DNA of 64,000 nt from Candidatus Hodarchaeum mangrovi (GCA_016839515.1 JAEOUE010000254.1:20932-84931); one strand, 5' to 3'; positions 19,068 through 28,042 are shown, counted from the stretch's first letter. Notes: generated from the sequence alone by a model not told the origin. Program-made: numbers and translations.

Positions 19068-19253
19068 ATGACTCAGATGTTAAAATGTAAAGAATGTGAT
19101 GAAACACAACCTATTCCATTACATTGTGGGAAAGCAATGCATATTGAGAAATATGAAGGAAAAGAAATGCTAATTTGTTGGATGGGGGCTAATTGTGGAA
19201 TCAAGGAATTACCAATTCATCACGGTAAGCCAATGATGATAGTAGATATATGA
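19068..19253 (+). CDS. Small Cys/His-rich protein of the ABC operon
   Basis: A 61-residue protein with a CKEC pair near the N terminus and two related units, PLHCGKAM (18-25) and PIHHGKPM (about 50-57), plus two more cysteines (LICW, NCGI). The repeated H(C/H)GKxM pattern looks like a metal-binding knuckle and recalls the N-terminal part of desulfoferrodoxin-like proteins. I do not assign a family. GGAGGATT precedes ATG 19068 at good distance. Only 3 bases separate it from the ABC gene, so it belongs to the operon. It could be a metal-binding accessory protein. Confidence 0.65.
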   Translation: MTQMLKCKECDETQPIPLHCGKAMHIEKYEGKEMLICWMGANCGIKELPIHHGKPMMIVDI

Positions 19254-19275
19254 AAACATATTCATTATATTATTT

Positions 19276-19944
19276 CTAATCCTTGAATTGTTTAGAGATG
19301 TCTTTATAAACTTTTTCAAGTTTTTTATCTGTTTCTACAACAATTTTCAGGTATTTTTCTATCTTTTTTATTTTCTTATCAACTTCGCTGAATTTTTTTT
19401 CAACGTTCTTCTGATGAGAATTAATTTTTTTGAGATGATCCTCTATTGATTTGAATTGCTTTTCAATGTCACCGATAGGAACAGTAATTCCTGATTCATC
19501 TTTGATAGTCATAACAGAAAGCTTAGGAGGAGTTGGAGGAGGCATTTGCTCTATCTCTTGTTCCATGCTCAAAGGAGGAAATTGTTTTGGCATTACTTGG
19601 GATTGGGGTTTAGAAATTATTGGCTGTGAAGCACTAGGTGGAGGAGATGAATAAGATGGTTTTACTGGAGGAGGTTTACTAGGTGGAGGAGGAGTATAAG
19701 GTATTGGTGATTGAGGAGGAGGTTTTGGAATTTCTAGAGGTTCAGAAGAACGAAGAAGAGGACTGGGCGAAGTTTCATGACCTTTTATTGGTGGTGGAGG
19801 TTCTTTAAAAGATTCCTGAAGATCTAAAGGAATAATCGGCTTTATCTCATTAGCTTCACGATCTGTTAAAGCTTGCTGAGCCCCGCAATGAGGACAGGGA
19901 AAGTCCATTACATAATTCCGACATTTTTTACAGACTGGACTCAT
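19276..19944 (-). CDS. Zinc ribbon - polyproline linker - coiled-coil protein
   Basis: About 222 residues from ATG 19944 (TTG 19977 is also in frame). The N terminus is a four-cysteine zinc ribbon (CKKC near 5-8, CPHC near 18-21). A linker of about 100 residues rich in proline follows, with runs such as EPPPPI, YTPPPPSKPPPVKP, SSPPPS and MPPPTPP. The last 75 residues are a lysine/glutamate-rich helix (EKQFKSIEDHLKKIN to the C terminus) that should form a coiled coil. There is no membrane segment. Polyproline of this type binds profilin or SH3/WW-like modules in eukaryotes, and Asgard archaea encode profilins. A scaffold role is an inference. Confidence 0.65.
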   Translation of the reverse strand: MSPVCKKCRNYVMDFPCPHCGAQQALTDREANEIKPIIPLDLQESFKEPPPPIKGHETSPSPLLRSSEPLEIPKPPPQSPIPYTPPPPSKPPPVKPSYSSPPPSASQPIISKPQSQVMPKQFPPLSMEQEIEQMPPPTPPKLSVMTIKDESGITVPIGDIEKQFKSIEDHLKKINSHQKNVEKKFSEVDKKIKKIEKYLKIVVETDKKLEKVYKDISKQFKD

Positions 19945-20089
19945 GGTTATTACATAATTCACCTTATTAATAAACAATTTTTTTCTGGATTTTATTATTT
20001 ATTTTTATATTCAATATTTTTAGCAAAGCTTGAACACAATTTTTCCGACAATATCCTATTTACTGGATAAAACGAAAATAAAATACTTA

Positions 20090-20400
20090 TTAATATAGTA
20101 AAAAATGAGTAGGGGAACTATTAATATATACAAAAACTATCTGATACCTCTTCACTCCATTGAAACTGAAAATGCTTTCGAAGGTAGCTACATATTCTAT
20201 GTCAAGAATCTTTTCACTATATCTTCTTTGATTCCACGTTCCAAGGCATTCTTAGTTTTTTCTCCAAATATTACTCCTCCTCCTAAGGGTTTGTACAATC
20301 TCATTTTCTTTTCAGGATCGTAACCTTCAGAAACAAGGATTGAGTTATATTTTTCATCATAAATAGATGTATATAAATGACTCTAATTGAGTTATTTTTT
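20090..20400 (-). pseudogene. Decayed NUDIX hydrolase
   Basis: On the minus strand, three reading-frame pieces in order match a NUDIX protein. IRVIYIHLF comes first. A second frame follows with EGYDPEKKMRLYKPLGGG and the start of the NUDIX box, FGEKTKNALERGIKED. A third frame gives FESIFSFNG and QIVFVYINSS, the usual C-terminal strand. At least two frameshifts separate them, a stop lies at 20197, and one box glutamate is Gly. No start codon is left. The plus-strand open frame over the same bases is antisense noise. Together with flanking bases this explains most of the 19945-20592 gap; the rest shows nothing. Confidence 0.65.
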
Positions 20401-20592
20401 TAAAATTCTCTCCAGGAAGAAAGAAGAAAATAATCAATGAATTTCTTTTGACACTGGTAATCTTAAAAGAATATCTAATGACGAACTTGGCCCTTTCCTT
20501 TCTGCTTCAACTTTATTTTGTAAAACCTATTATAAATCGAACTGTGTAAGAAGAAGAACTTAATAATAGGTTAAGATACTAATTTAAACAAC

Positions 20593-20862
20593 TTACTTTC
20601 GAATTCTTCTCACTTCATAAATCACTGGGTTCCAAGCGTCAGGACAAGCATGAGTACTTACATCTGGATTTTCTAACCAAGGAAATTCAGCTCCATATGC
20701 CATTGCAAATACTTTAGGCATAATTGAGTAAAGAGCGTGTAGACAGATTTTCCCACTTATCTCATTCCTTTCAAACGAGATTAAAACTTCGTCTCCGATT
20801 TTATGTCCTGCTACGCAAGTTCCTTCTTGATTTTTTACGATTAATTTGATATTATAGGTCAT
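20593..20862 (-). CDS. TIGR04076-family protein
   Basis: An 89-residue protein that fits the small TIGR04076 family. It starts with a strand (NIKLIVKNQEG), then CVAGHKIGDEVLI, a central CLHALYSIMPKVFAMAYG and the end CPDAWNPVIYEVRRI. Four cysteines and the GHKxGD turn are typical. Members are widespread in anaerobic bacteria and archaea and have no established function. It is a single gene between the NUDIX remnant and the radical SAM pair. Confidence 0.75.
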   Translation of the reverse strand: MTYNIKLIVKNQEGTCVAGHKIGDEVLISFERNEISGKICLHALYSIMPKVFAMAYGAEFPWLENPDVSTHACPDAWNPVIYEVRRIRK

Positions 20863-20953
20863 TTTTGAATCCCAATTGCTTAAGAATATGTAGTGATCTC
20901 TTATTAGGAGCTTATATTTACATCTACAGTCTTAATATAATTATATCTATGAC

Positions 20954-21565
20954 CTATTTTTTATTAACTAAAAAATCATCTAACAGTTTTGAATTACTTC
21001 TTTTCATTGTTACTTTAGTATCCCACTTCTTAGAAAGATTAAGGATAGAACTTGACTCCTTTTTACCTTGTATTAGTTGTGATAATGCAAAACTTTCCCA
21101 AAGTTCATGAAAGTTTCCATCTGTTAAATTTTGCAAAAGAGGATTCAATGGCATTCGTGATTCGTATTCTTTTAATACATAGTTTAATTCTTTTTTTGTC
21201 ATTTTTATCCTATTTGAGTTATCGATAATAAAAACACCCCTATTAGACTCGAAAAGGATAATAAAGAGTGGAAATCGTTTCTTAAGAAAATATAAAAAGG
21301 GTTTTTCATTATGATGGACTAGTTTTTTAGAAGAGGCATATAAAATTCCATGAGGAGAGACAGATAATCGTAAAAATGCTTTATGAGAATGAAGATCTGT
21401 ATCCACCTCTCTACTCATCCGTACGGCCTTTTTGGCAATTGGATTGCCAATATTTTCTAAAATTTCCTTTGATAAGGTCTTTACTTCTTCAAGAAATTTG
21501 TCGTCAACTTCCTTATGACGACTTAATGCCCTGATAACCTTCTTCTTGTGAATTCTCCTTATCAT
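20954..21565 (-). CDS. DUF4130/TIGR03915-like putative DNA metabolism protein
   Basis: A 203-residue protein downstream of, and 24 bases from, a radical SAM gene of the TIGR03916 type. That pairing is a known association with the DUF4130 (TIGR03915) family. The fit in the sequence is the motif DTDLHSHKAFLRL (about 56-68), which matches the HxxKxFxRF core, then FLKKRFPLFIILF (about 94-106) and the late LWESFALS. In bacteria this pair often travels with uracil-DNA-glycosylase-like domains, hence the assignment to DNA repair or modification. The biochemical role is not established. The family match is by eye and moderate. Confidence 0.6.
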   Translation of the reverse strand: MIRRIHKKKVIRALSRHKEVDDKFLEEVKTLSKEILENIGNPIAKKAVRMSREVDTDLHSHKAFLRLSVSPHGILYASSKKLVHHNEKPFLYFLKKRFPLFIILFESNRGVFIIDNSNRIKMTKKELNYVLKEYESRMPLNPLLQNLTDGNFHELWESFALSQLIQGKKESSSILNLSKKWDTKVTMKRSNSKLLDDFLVNKK

Positions 21566-21589
21566 ATTCTTTACCCAAAGAAAGAGGAT

Positions 21590-22744
21590 TTAATTGAAAA
21601 ATCCATTTAAATTGGTTTGTTTTCTTCCATTTACAATTAAAAATGGTTTAGCTCTCTTTAAAACAACTCCGAGTTGACAAAGATCTTTATAACTCTTAAT
21701 TTTATGATTTATTTTTCTTAAATTACAAATCCGTTTTGCGGAGACTTCTCCTATTCCTGGGCATCTTAATAACTCCTCATAGCTCGCTTCATTGACATCT
21801 AAGGGAAATATTTTATCTTCAAATGCGATTGCTAGTTTCGGATCGATATGTAAAGGTAACATGCCATCCTCATTGAGAATAGAAATTATTTCTTCTTTTT
21901 TATAGGAATATTTTCGGAATAACCAGTCAATTCGATATAGAAAATTCTCTCGCTTTGATATTGTATAGGGAAGTTTAACTTTCTCTAGTGGAGTTTCTTT
22001 CATTGGAGTAAAAGCAGAAAAATATCCTCGCTTAAGGTTAAGATGCTTATATTCCCAAACAAGTCTTTCAAAAATCTCTTTGTCTGACTCACTTGAAGCC
22101 CCTATAATAAATTGCGTTGTGTGGCCTGCAGGAGTTAAGCCAGATTCAATCAACTGCATAATGATCTTTTGAGGTCTAATAATATCTAGAATGTAATCTT
22201 TTGTACTTGAAACTTCTGTTAGTCTTGTAGCGCTGGGAACTTCTATATTTAGACTAACTCTATCAGCAATTTCCATAATTCTTCTAATCTGATATTTTTC
22301 AGTTCCAGGTAATATCTTAATATGGATATATCCTCTGAATTTATACTGATATCTAATTAAATCAATTGCTTCAATTATTTTCTCTGTAGTTTCATATACA
22401 CTTTTTAAAACCCCCGATGACAGAAAAAGTCCTTCAACGTAATTTCTAATATATAACCCAATAAAAGCTTTAGCTAATTCCTCTGGTGTGAACATAGTTT
22501 TTAATTTGGCTTTAGAACACCGATTTATGCAATAAAAACAGTCATTAAGACAATAATTTGTCATAAGAACTTTAAAAAGACTAATACACCTTCCATCAGG
22601 GCTAAAAGCGTGACATATACCAGCATGATGCGGATTTCCAATTCTATCTCCATTAAATACGTTTCTAGGTGAAGCCATGGATGCACATATATCAAATTTG
22701 CTTGCATTACCTAAAATTTCGATTTTTCTTTGTAATTCACCCAA
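21590..22744 (-). CDS. Radical SAM/helix-hairpin-helix protein, putative DNA modification/repair (TIGR03916-like)
   Basis: A 384-residue radical SAM protein with the cluster motif CLNDCFYC (C65, C69, C72), preceded by a Cys-rich N terminus (FDICASMASPR, GICHAFSPDGRC). A helix-hairpin-helix DNA-binding motif (LLRCPGIGEVSAKRI) sits near residue 325. This architecture and the DGRCISLFKVLMTNYC stretch fit the family described as putative DNA modification/repair radical SAM proteins. The start appears to be TTG 22744. The gene is followed by its usual DUF4130 partner. I see no uracil-DNA glycosylase domain in either protein. Cofactor chemistry and the DNA target are unknown. Confidence 0.85.
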   Translation of the reverse strand: MGELQRKIEILGNASKFDICASMASPRNVFNGDRIGNPHHAGICHAFSPDGRCISLFKVLMTNYCLNDCFYCINRCSKAKLKTMFTPEELAKAFIGLYIRNYVEGLFLSSGVLKSVYETTEKIIEAIDLIRYQYKFRGYIHIKILPGTEKYQIRRIMEIADRVSLNIEVPSATRLTEVSSTKDYILDIIRPQKIIMQLIESGLTPAGHTTQFIIGASSESDKEIFERLVWEYKHLNLKRGYFSAFTPMKETPLEKVKLPYTISKRENFLYRIDWLFRKYSYKKEEIISILNEDGMLPLHIDPKLAIAFEDKIFPLDVNEASYEELLRCPGIGEVSAKRICNLRKINHKIKSYKDLCQLGVVLKRAKPFLIVNGRKQTNLNGFFN

Positions 22745-22936
22745 ATGTAATCCAACATCTAGATAAGGTTTTTATTAAATGAAATCATGAAACTCATTTT
22801 ATATCCTATATTCTATTACCTCAAAATAAAAAAAGGCTGAATTTCTTACTAGTCTAATCATACGTATAATCAATAAAAATTCTTGTAAATAAAATACCGA
22901 GATTCCATTTCTAAATCGTTAATAAGAGGATTAATC

Positions 22937-23644
22937 TTGAGTAAACACCCAATAAATAAAAATGATAAAAATTTAGGGTGGCGTTGGGAGTTGGTCACAA
23001 ACATTGATGAATGGAAAATTCCTGATGGACAGGTTATGAGATTGGCTTTTATTCTAGAAAAAGAGAAAGAGAAGAAGATCCTTGATATAGGATGCGGATT
23101 AGGAAGACATATTGTCTATTTCGCAAGACAAGGCTTTCAGGTATGTGGGATTGATATATCAGAACATGCAGTATCACATACTAATAAATGGTTAAGAGAA
23201 GAAAAATTAGAAGCTGATGTCCATAAAGGGGCATTTACAAGCATAAATTACCCAAATAACACATTTAACCTTGTAATTGCTTTAAATGTAATTTATCATG
23301 GATTTAAAAAAGAAATTATAAAAGGATTCTCCGAAGTTTTACGTATTCTTAAACCTGGGGGGATATTTTATGGAACCCTTAAGACAAAAAGTAAAGATGA
23401 ACCTTTCGATAACGAAGGTATAGAAATAATTAATAACCAGACGATTATTTTGAGAGAAGGAATAGAAGCTAATGTTCCTCACTACTTTTCTTATAAAGAG
23501 GATTTGATTGAATTTTTTCAGGGTTATGAAGTAGACAAAATAATCTATTGTGAATATTTTTACCCCCCACAATTAGTAAAGTCATTTATTAAAAAAGCTG
23601 GATCTGGTTATTTTCATTATTTTCTAAAAAAACCCGCAAATTAG
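22937..23644 (+). CDS. Class I SAM-dependent methyltransferase
   Basis: A 235-residue methyltransferase with motif I KILDIGCGLGRH (near residue 50), the acidic strand end GIDIS, and motif IV/post-I strands NLVIALNVIYHGF and PGGIFYGTLK. The fold is the Rossmann type of the TehB/UbiE class. The start is TTG 22937 with GAGGATT upstream. It lies 31 bases before the thymidine kinase gene on the same strand. The substrate cannot be inferred. Confidence 0.82.
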   Translation: MSKHPINKNDKNLGWRWELVTNIDEWKIPDGQVMRLAFILEKEKEKKILDIGCGLGRHIVYFARQGFQVCGIDISEHAVSHTNKWLREEKLEADVHKGAFTSINYPNNTFNLVIALNVIYHGFKKEIIKGFSEVLRILKPGGIFYGTLKTKSKDEPFDNEGIEIINNQTIILREGIEANVPHYFSYKEDLIEFFQGYEVDKIIYCEYFYPPQLVKSFIKKAGSGYFHYFLKKPAN

Positions 23645-23675
23645 ACTTAAAAATCTATGCTCAATAATAAATATT

Positions 23676-24278
23676 ATGGCATTTATCTATAAACCAGGAT
23701 ATCTACACACCATCATTGGCCCAATGAAGAGTGGAAAAACAGAAAAATTTATTGAAATTTTCGCAAATCTAAAATTTAGTGATATTCAAGGGATAGTTTT
23801 CAATCCAGCTATTAATACACGTGATCCAGTAATTCGAAGTCGGATTTCTAATAGATGGCTCGAAACCATTAGAATCGATGAATTACACCCTGAGAATGTC
23901 TTTAGACATGTGTCTGATTCACAGAATGTGATGGTTGGATTTGATGAGACACAATTTTTTGCTATGAGTATTATTACGGTGATTGATAAACTTTTAGAAC
24001 AGGATTTTCATATTGTTGCTTCAGGACTGTTGTTAGATTTTCGTGGTGAACCATTTGGCCCGATGCCAACATTAGTAGGTCAAGCACATGAAATCACGAA
24101 ACTTTCAGCTATTTGTGAATATCCAGGCTGTAACAGACATGCAACACAAACCCAGAGGTTAATTAATGGAAAACCTGCCGATTACAATAGTCCAACTGTT
24201 TTAATTGAAGGAGGTGGATATAATGAAGAGTATCAGGCACGTTGTCTTCGTCATCATCATGTTCCTCGCTCTTCTTAA
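23676..24278 (+). CDS. tdk: Thymidine kinase (type II, TK1-like)
   Basis: A 200-residue TK1-type thymidine kinase that phosphorylates thymidine or deoxyuridine for salvage. The P-loop is GPMKSGKT (residues 15-22), close to the canonical GPMFSGKT. The Mg-binding pair is in GFDETQFF (D90, E91). The zinc-finger cysteines C147, C152 and C190 with H193 frame the lasso region that closes over the nucleoside. ASGLLLDFRGEPFGPM is a strong family stretch. Length is normal. The 3' end overlaps the convergent rhodanese-MBL gene by 4 bases. Confidence 0.92.
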   Translation: MAFIYKPGYLHTIIGPMKSGKTEKFIEIFANLKFSDIQGIVFNPAINTRDPVIRSRISNRWLETIRIDELHPENVFRHVSDSQNVMVGFDETQFFAMSIITVIDKLLEQDFHIVASGLLLDFRGEPFGPMPTLVGQAHEITKLSAICEYPGCNRHATQTQRLINGKPADYNSPTVLIEGGGYNEEYQARCLRHHHVPRSS

Positions 24279-25393
24279 TTCATCGCACATCGATTCGGCC
24301 CGATTTCCAAGTCATTGATCTGGTTTGGGGCCAAAATTGTCTTACCAGCATTAATATTACGTATTTTTTGATAAGAAGGTGGATGAGGTAGCGTTTCTAC
24401 ACGATTTACTGCATATTCGATAAATTCGTTTTCTGTTTTGTCAACTATTGGATTTTGAATGAAAGTTCTTACATCAGTTAGTAATGGTTTATTAAAGTGC
24501 TCTAGTGTGAATTTCCCGTGATGAGCTGGAGCAATAAACATATCTTGAGACAAAGATTTGTATAAAGTCATACTCCTATATAAATCGCTGGCAAATTCTC
24601 TTGCTTTGTTTGCTAGATCAGGTCTACCAACACCATCAGCAAAAATTGTATCCCCAGATAGAATACCATATCCATCGATAGAGAAAGAATATGAACCAAA
24701 GGTATGACCTGGAGTATGGAGACTTTTTAAATACGTACCATTTAACTGAAATTTATCATTGTGTTTGATAGGTGTATATTCTATCGATTTAAATTCATAT
24801 GGGTCTTGACTTGAAAGAAATAGTGAAGCATCACATTTTTCAGCAAGATTTATTGCCCCGCTCACATGATCGGCATGCAAATGAGTATCAATAACCTTAG
24901 TTATAGTTAGATCATTAGTACGAGAGTATTCTAAATACGGGTCAAGATTAAATGCAGGATCGATAACCAAGGCTTCATCTTTTCCAATTAACATGTACGA
25001 AAGACAACCCTTTGCGATACGACGAAATTGTATCATTTTAACCCCATCATTCCTCAAAACTTCCTCATGATCAAATATACTATTCCATAGGGTTAATCCA
25101 CCTTCAAGAGATAATGCATTCAAACCTTTCTTTTGAAGGTCCTTTGCAGCTATTTTTGAATCATTCCCTGATCCACATACTGTGATAATTTCTTGACTTT
25201 GAAATTCAGGTGGTAATTCTTCCTTCTTGGTCGAAAGAAGAGTCATTATAGGGATATTAAGGCTATCAAAGATTGTCCACTCCTTATGTTTTTGGATTCC
25301 CCGTACATCTAATAAAAGGGGCCTGTAACCATTGCGTAGTTGTTGATAAAGTACTTTAGGGGATATTTCAATCCTCAATTCAGATTGTGGCAA
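24275..25393 (-). CDS. Rhodanese - metallo-beta-lactamase fold protein (persulfide dioxygenase-like)
   Basis: A 372-residue fusion. Residues 1-105 form a rhodanese domain (LLLDVRG, active-site loop VCGSGNDS with Cys 73). Residues 115-330 are a metallo-beta-lactamase fold with THLHADH (170-176), HTPGH (226-230), SGDTIF and AHHGK metal ligands. This pairing, with the rhodanese first, resembles ETHE1-type persulfide dioxygenases and related sulfur-trafficking enzymes. It would oxidise or transfer sulfane sulfur in the cytoplasm. The start is TTG 25393 with GTGA upstream. It is a single gene. An oxygen-independent role is possible if the host is anaerobic. Confidence 0.82.
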   Translation of the reverse strand: MPQSELRIEISPKVLYQQLRNGYRPLLLDVRGIQKHKEWTIFDSLNIPIMTLLSTKKEELPPEFQSQEIITVCGSGNDSKIAAKDLQKKGLNALSLEGGLTLWNSIFDHEEVLRNDGVKMIQFRRIAKGCLSYMLIGKDEALVIDPAFNLDPYLEYSRTNDLTITKVIDTHLHADHVSGAINLAEKCDASLFLSSQDPYEFKSIEYTPIKHNDKFQLNGTYLKSLHTPGHTFGSYSFSIDGYGILSGDTIFADGVGRPDLANKAREFASDLYRSMTLYKSLSQDMFIAPAHHGKFTLEHFNKPLLTDVRTFIQNPIVDKTENEFIEYAVNRVETLPHPPSYQKIRNINAGKTILAPNQINDLEIGPNRCAMN

Positions 25394-25800
25394 TTTTACT
25401 CACTTTTTTTAATTAAATTGACTTTTAATAATAAAAATTTATATTTTCTTTTACGATTGTAGTTGGAAATTTCAGTTCTTACAAGGATCGCTAAAAAAAT
25501 GTAAAATTTAATTCGCTGGTTGATAGAAAACAATATTTGTTCTTGAATTAAGAAGTCAAATGTAGAGGCTTAGATATTTTGATTAGAATATATGATGAAA
25601 ACTCATCTGAAATATCCCTTTCATATTTTCTATTCCTGACCTTTAAAGCTCTCCATATGATTGGTTATCTCACGATCAGAATATATTTCATTTTCTCAAC
25701 TTTTTGGATTTAATTTGCTTTTTTTTGTCCTTTCTGTTTTCTACAGCAGTAGGTTTCCTTTACATTAGGATAGTGGAGCTAAATTATTAATTAATCATCA
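25394..25800. other. Intergenic stretch of about 400 bases
   Basis: AT-rich and without a credible coding frame on either strand. I see no tRNA, repeat or strong hairpin. It presumably carries the promoter of the rhodanese-MBL gene at its left end. Confidence 0.5.
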
Positions 25801-26121
25801 TTAAGACCGATCAAAAGGTTCTCCGCATTTTGGACAGAAATTTCCTTTAAAGTTAGCCCCACAAATCCCGCAGCTGACCCATCTTGATGGTGAAGGCTTC
25901 TCCTTTTCATGTGGTGAAGAGGAATATTCCCTAACATTCATTAAACCTTTTTCATCGGTAAAAAACTGTGTGTATCCACATTCAGCACAGATATAAATTT
26001 CAAGGGTTGCAGTTTTAGGAAATGCTATTGGTACAGAAAATGTATACATTCCTGGGCTAAATTTAAATGCTCCACGGATGTCAGAAGCTCCACAATTCGG
26101 ACAATGCTGGACAAATCTCAT
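25801..26121 (-). CDS. Zinc-ribbon protein with three Cys pairs
   Basis: A 106-residue protein. The first ribbon uses CPNCG (7-11) and CAECG near residue 53. The C terminus has CGICG and CPKCGEPF, a second, shorter ribbon. Between them is a hydrophobic beta-region (MYTFSVPIAFPKTATLEIYI). Similar zinc-ribbon proteins are common in archaea, with no fixed function. It is a single gene. Confidence 0.7.
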   Translation of the reverse strand: MRFVQHCPNCGASDIRGAFKFSPGMYTFSVPIAFPKTATLEIYICAECGYTQFFTDEKGLMNVREYSSSPHEKEKPSPSRWVSCGICGANFKGNFCPKCGEPFDRS

Positions 26122-26249
26122 GTTTAATATAATTGATTCTTTAGGTTAATATTCCTGTTGATTCCAGAAGAGTATTTGTATAGAAGTTAAATAAAGATCT
26201 TGGCTTCTATTTCTTTTTGCAATTGAAATTTAGATTTTTAAGAAATCTA

Positions 26250-26747
26250 TTAGGTAAAGGAGGGTTTTGAATATAAATTAATTAAATAATAAATTTGGCC
26301 CCTATGATAATTATCATGGTCATACCATTCTTCCAACAATTGAAATATTTTCATCTTTTCTCCCCAAGGTGCCTTTGTGTCCTTTTCATAAGAGGAATCT
26401 TCTGCTTCTAGAATATGTTCTGAAAAATCTTCAGTGACTAGGAATTTTTCCTTAATTTCTTCTAATGAATAATGTACTCTCTCTTCTATTCGGAAAAAGA
26501 CATTTCTGACCCATTGTGCTCGCACACTTAAATCAGTTTGACTACGATTTGGATCAAAACTTTGATGAATATACCGAATTTCAGAACCAAGGATATGCCG
26601 TAATATTTCGTCTATTGACCATAAATTTTCTTTTGGTCTTTTTTTAAATTCATCTTCATTAAATTGTGTCAAATTTTCCCATAATTGTTGACGATGTCTT
26701 AATATTCTTGAATAACGACCTTTCCAAATTTTTCTATATGAATCCAA
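26250..26747 (-). CDS. DinB-like four-helix-bundle protein
   Basis: A 165-residue protein predicted to be almost all helical. WSIDEILRHILGSE (around 43-56) and the late HDNYHRGQIYYLI carry histidines at the positions that bind metal in the DinB/YfiT superfamily. Members include thiol-dependent S-transferases. The start is TTG 26747, one base from the stop of the upstream methyltransferase gene, with GGTG 7 nt before it, so the two are coupled. A paired role in detoxification or modification is conceivable but unproven. Confidence 0.75.
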   Translation of the reverse strand: MDSYRKIWKGRYSRILRHRQQLWENLTQFNEDEFKKRPKENLWSIDEILRHILGSEIRYIHQSFDPNRSQTDLSVRAQWVRNVFFRIEERVHYSLEEIKEKFLVTEDFSEHILEAEDSSYEKDTKAPWGEKMKIFQLLEEWYDHDNYHRGQIYYLINLYSKPSFT

Positions 26748-26748
26748 A

Positions 26749-27564
26749 TTAAAACACCTTCTTTTTTCGACAAGAAATTATCAATGAAAAAGGAATAATT
26801 TGATTGACCCGAATGAATTTTTCATTAATTTTTCTATCGTAATATGCAAGTTCCTTAAAATTTGATTGTCGAAGCTGTTCTCTGTTAAAACCTTTTGGTT
26901 CTACAATTCTTTCAATTAGAAAACCAGAGTTAATTAGACCATTAATTAACTCTTCAAAGCGTCTATATCGTTGACCAAATGAAGCGATTTTTTGTTGATT
27001 TTCATCCTCCCAATTCCATATGTCACGTGATTCATTAAAATATGAATATATTTTCTCGAAGTTGTATTCTTCTAAGGCTTCCCATAAGACAAATTGAATT
27101 GGATGTAAAATACAGATTAGAAATTGTCCATTATTCCTTAAAATTCTAAAACTCTCATTGAAGACTTTCTGAATATCTTCTACATAACTGATTGCATGTA
27201 CGGAAATAATTAGATCAAATGATTCATCTAGAAAAGTTGTGGAAAGATTTTCCATATCTTGCCTTATAAACTTTATATTCACATTTTCTCTTGAAGCAAG
27301 ACCTTGAGCATAAAGTAATTGTTTTTCAGAGATATCTAATCCAGTGACAGATTTAGCTCCCCACTTTGCTAAAACAATGGATATTTGTCCTCCTCCACAC
27401 CCTAATTCGAGGCAATCTTTACCTTTGACACCATCTAATAACTTCAAATGCTTTTCACTGGGAGCATAAGGACCATAATGAACATCCTCTAGAGATATAA
27501 TTGTTTGAGCTTGATAATAATCGCTTAATTTATCCCAAGAAATTCTATTATCTTCATTTGACAT
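26749..27564 (-). CDS. Class I SAM-dependent methyltransferase
   Basis: A 271-residue methyltransferase. Motif I is DCLELGCGGGQIS (near 50-62), followed by VTGLDIS, then LIISVHAISYVED and the catalytic-face LRNNGQFLICILHP, characteristic of small-molecule methyltransferases of the UbiE/Coq5 kind. The start ATG 27564 has GAGG 7 nt upstream. It is coupled to the DinB-like gene. Substrate unknown. Confidence 0.85.
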   Translation of the reverse strand: MSNEDNRISWDKLSDYYQAQTIISLEDVHYGPYAPSEKHLKLLDGVKGKDCLELGCGGGQISIVLAKWGAKSVTGLDISEKQLLYAQGLASRENVNIKFIRQDMENLSTTFLDESFDLIISVHAISYVEDIQKVFNESFRILRNNGQFLICILHPIQFVLWEALEEYNFEKIYSYFNESRDIWNWEDENQQKIASFGQRYRRFEELINGLINSGFLIERIVEPKGFNREQLRQSNFKELAYYDRKINEKFIRVNQIIPFSLIISCRKKKVF

Positions 27565-27602
27565 AAATTGGCCTCTAATCTAAGATATTCGATAAAAATT
27601 AT

Positions 27603-27833
27603 TTATCTTATTGAATTGTTTAAAGTTTTTCCCTCTAATATGTCTTGAAGGAATTTTTCAACCGTATCAAAATCATTTTTAGGCTTTTTAGATGCATCTA
27701 GGGTTTTTAGAATACCTTCTCCCTCTTCAATGAGACATGAGAGATTGCTTTTTAGTTCTATTATAGTTATTGAATTAATTGTAATTAATCTTTTTATCAT
27801 TACATTTTTGAATAAAAAGATGAAAAAGTTCAC
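27603..27833 (-). CDS. Doubtful small protein
   Basis: A frame of 76 codons from GTG 27833, or 65 from ATG 27800. There is no SD site. The part from ATG 27800 (IKRLITINSITIIELKS, then EGEGILKTLDASKKPKN and a C-terminal helix) has plausible composition but no recognised motif. It could be a real small protein of the methyltransferase operon, or chance. Confidence 0.3.
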   Translation of the reverse strand: MNFFIFLFKNVMIKRLITINSITIIELKSNLSCLIEEGEGILKTLDASKKPKNDFDTVEKFLQDILEGKTLNNSIR

Positions 27834-28042
27834 TTTTACTAAAATGTCGCGATCCTACAATCATTAATGGGAGTCCCTTCTGACCTTGAAAGAGAATGAA
27901 ATATCCAAGCTCACCAAGTAAGGAAAAAATAATTTTAGCTCAAGTGGAAATTCTAGTCAATTCAATTGTTAAGCTAAAATAATATTAATAGTTCTTAAAT
28001 GCTTCCATCGGATTTTTAATTAATAAAAAGAGTGATGAAAAC

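Noticed and set aside
20105..20323. Plus-strand open frame of 72 codons
   Set aside because: It is antisense to the NUDIX remnant, whose minus-strand pieces match a known family; the plus-strand translation has no plausible features.
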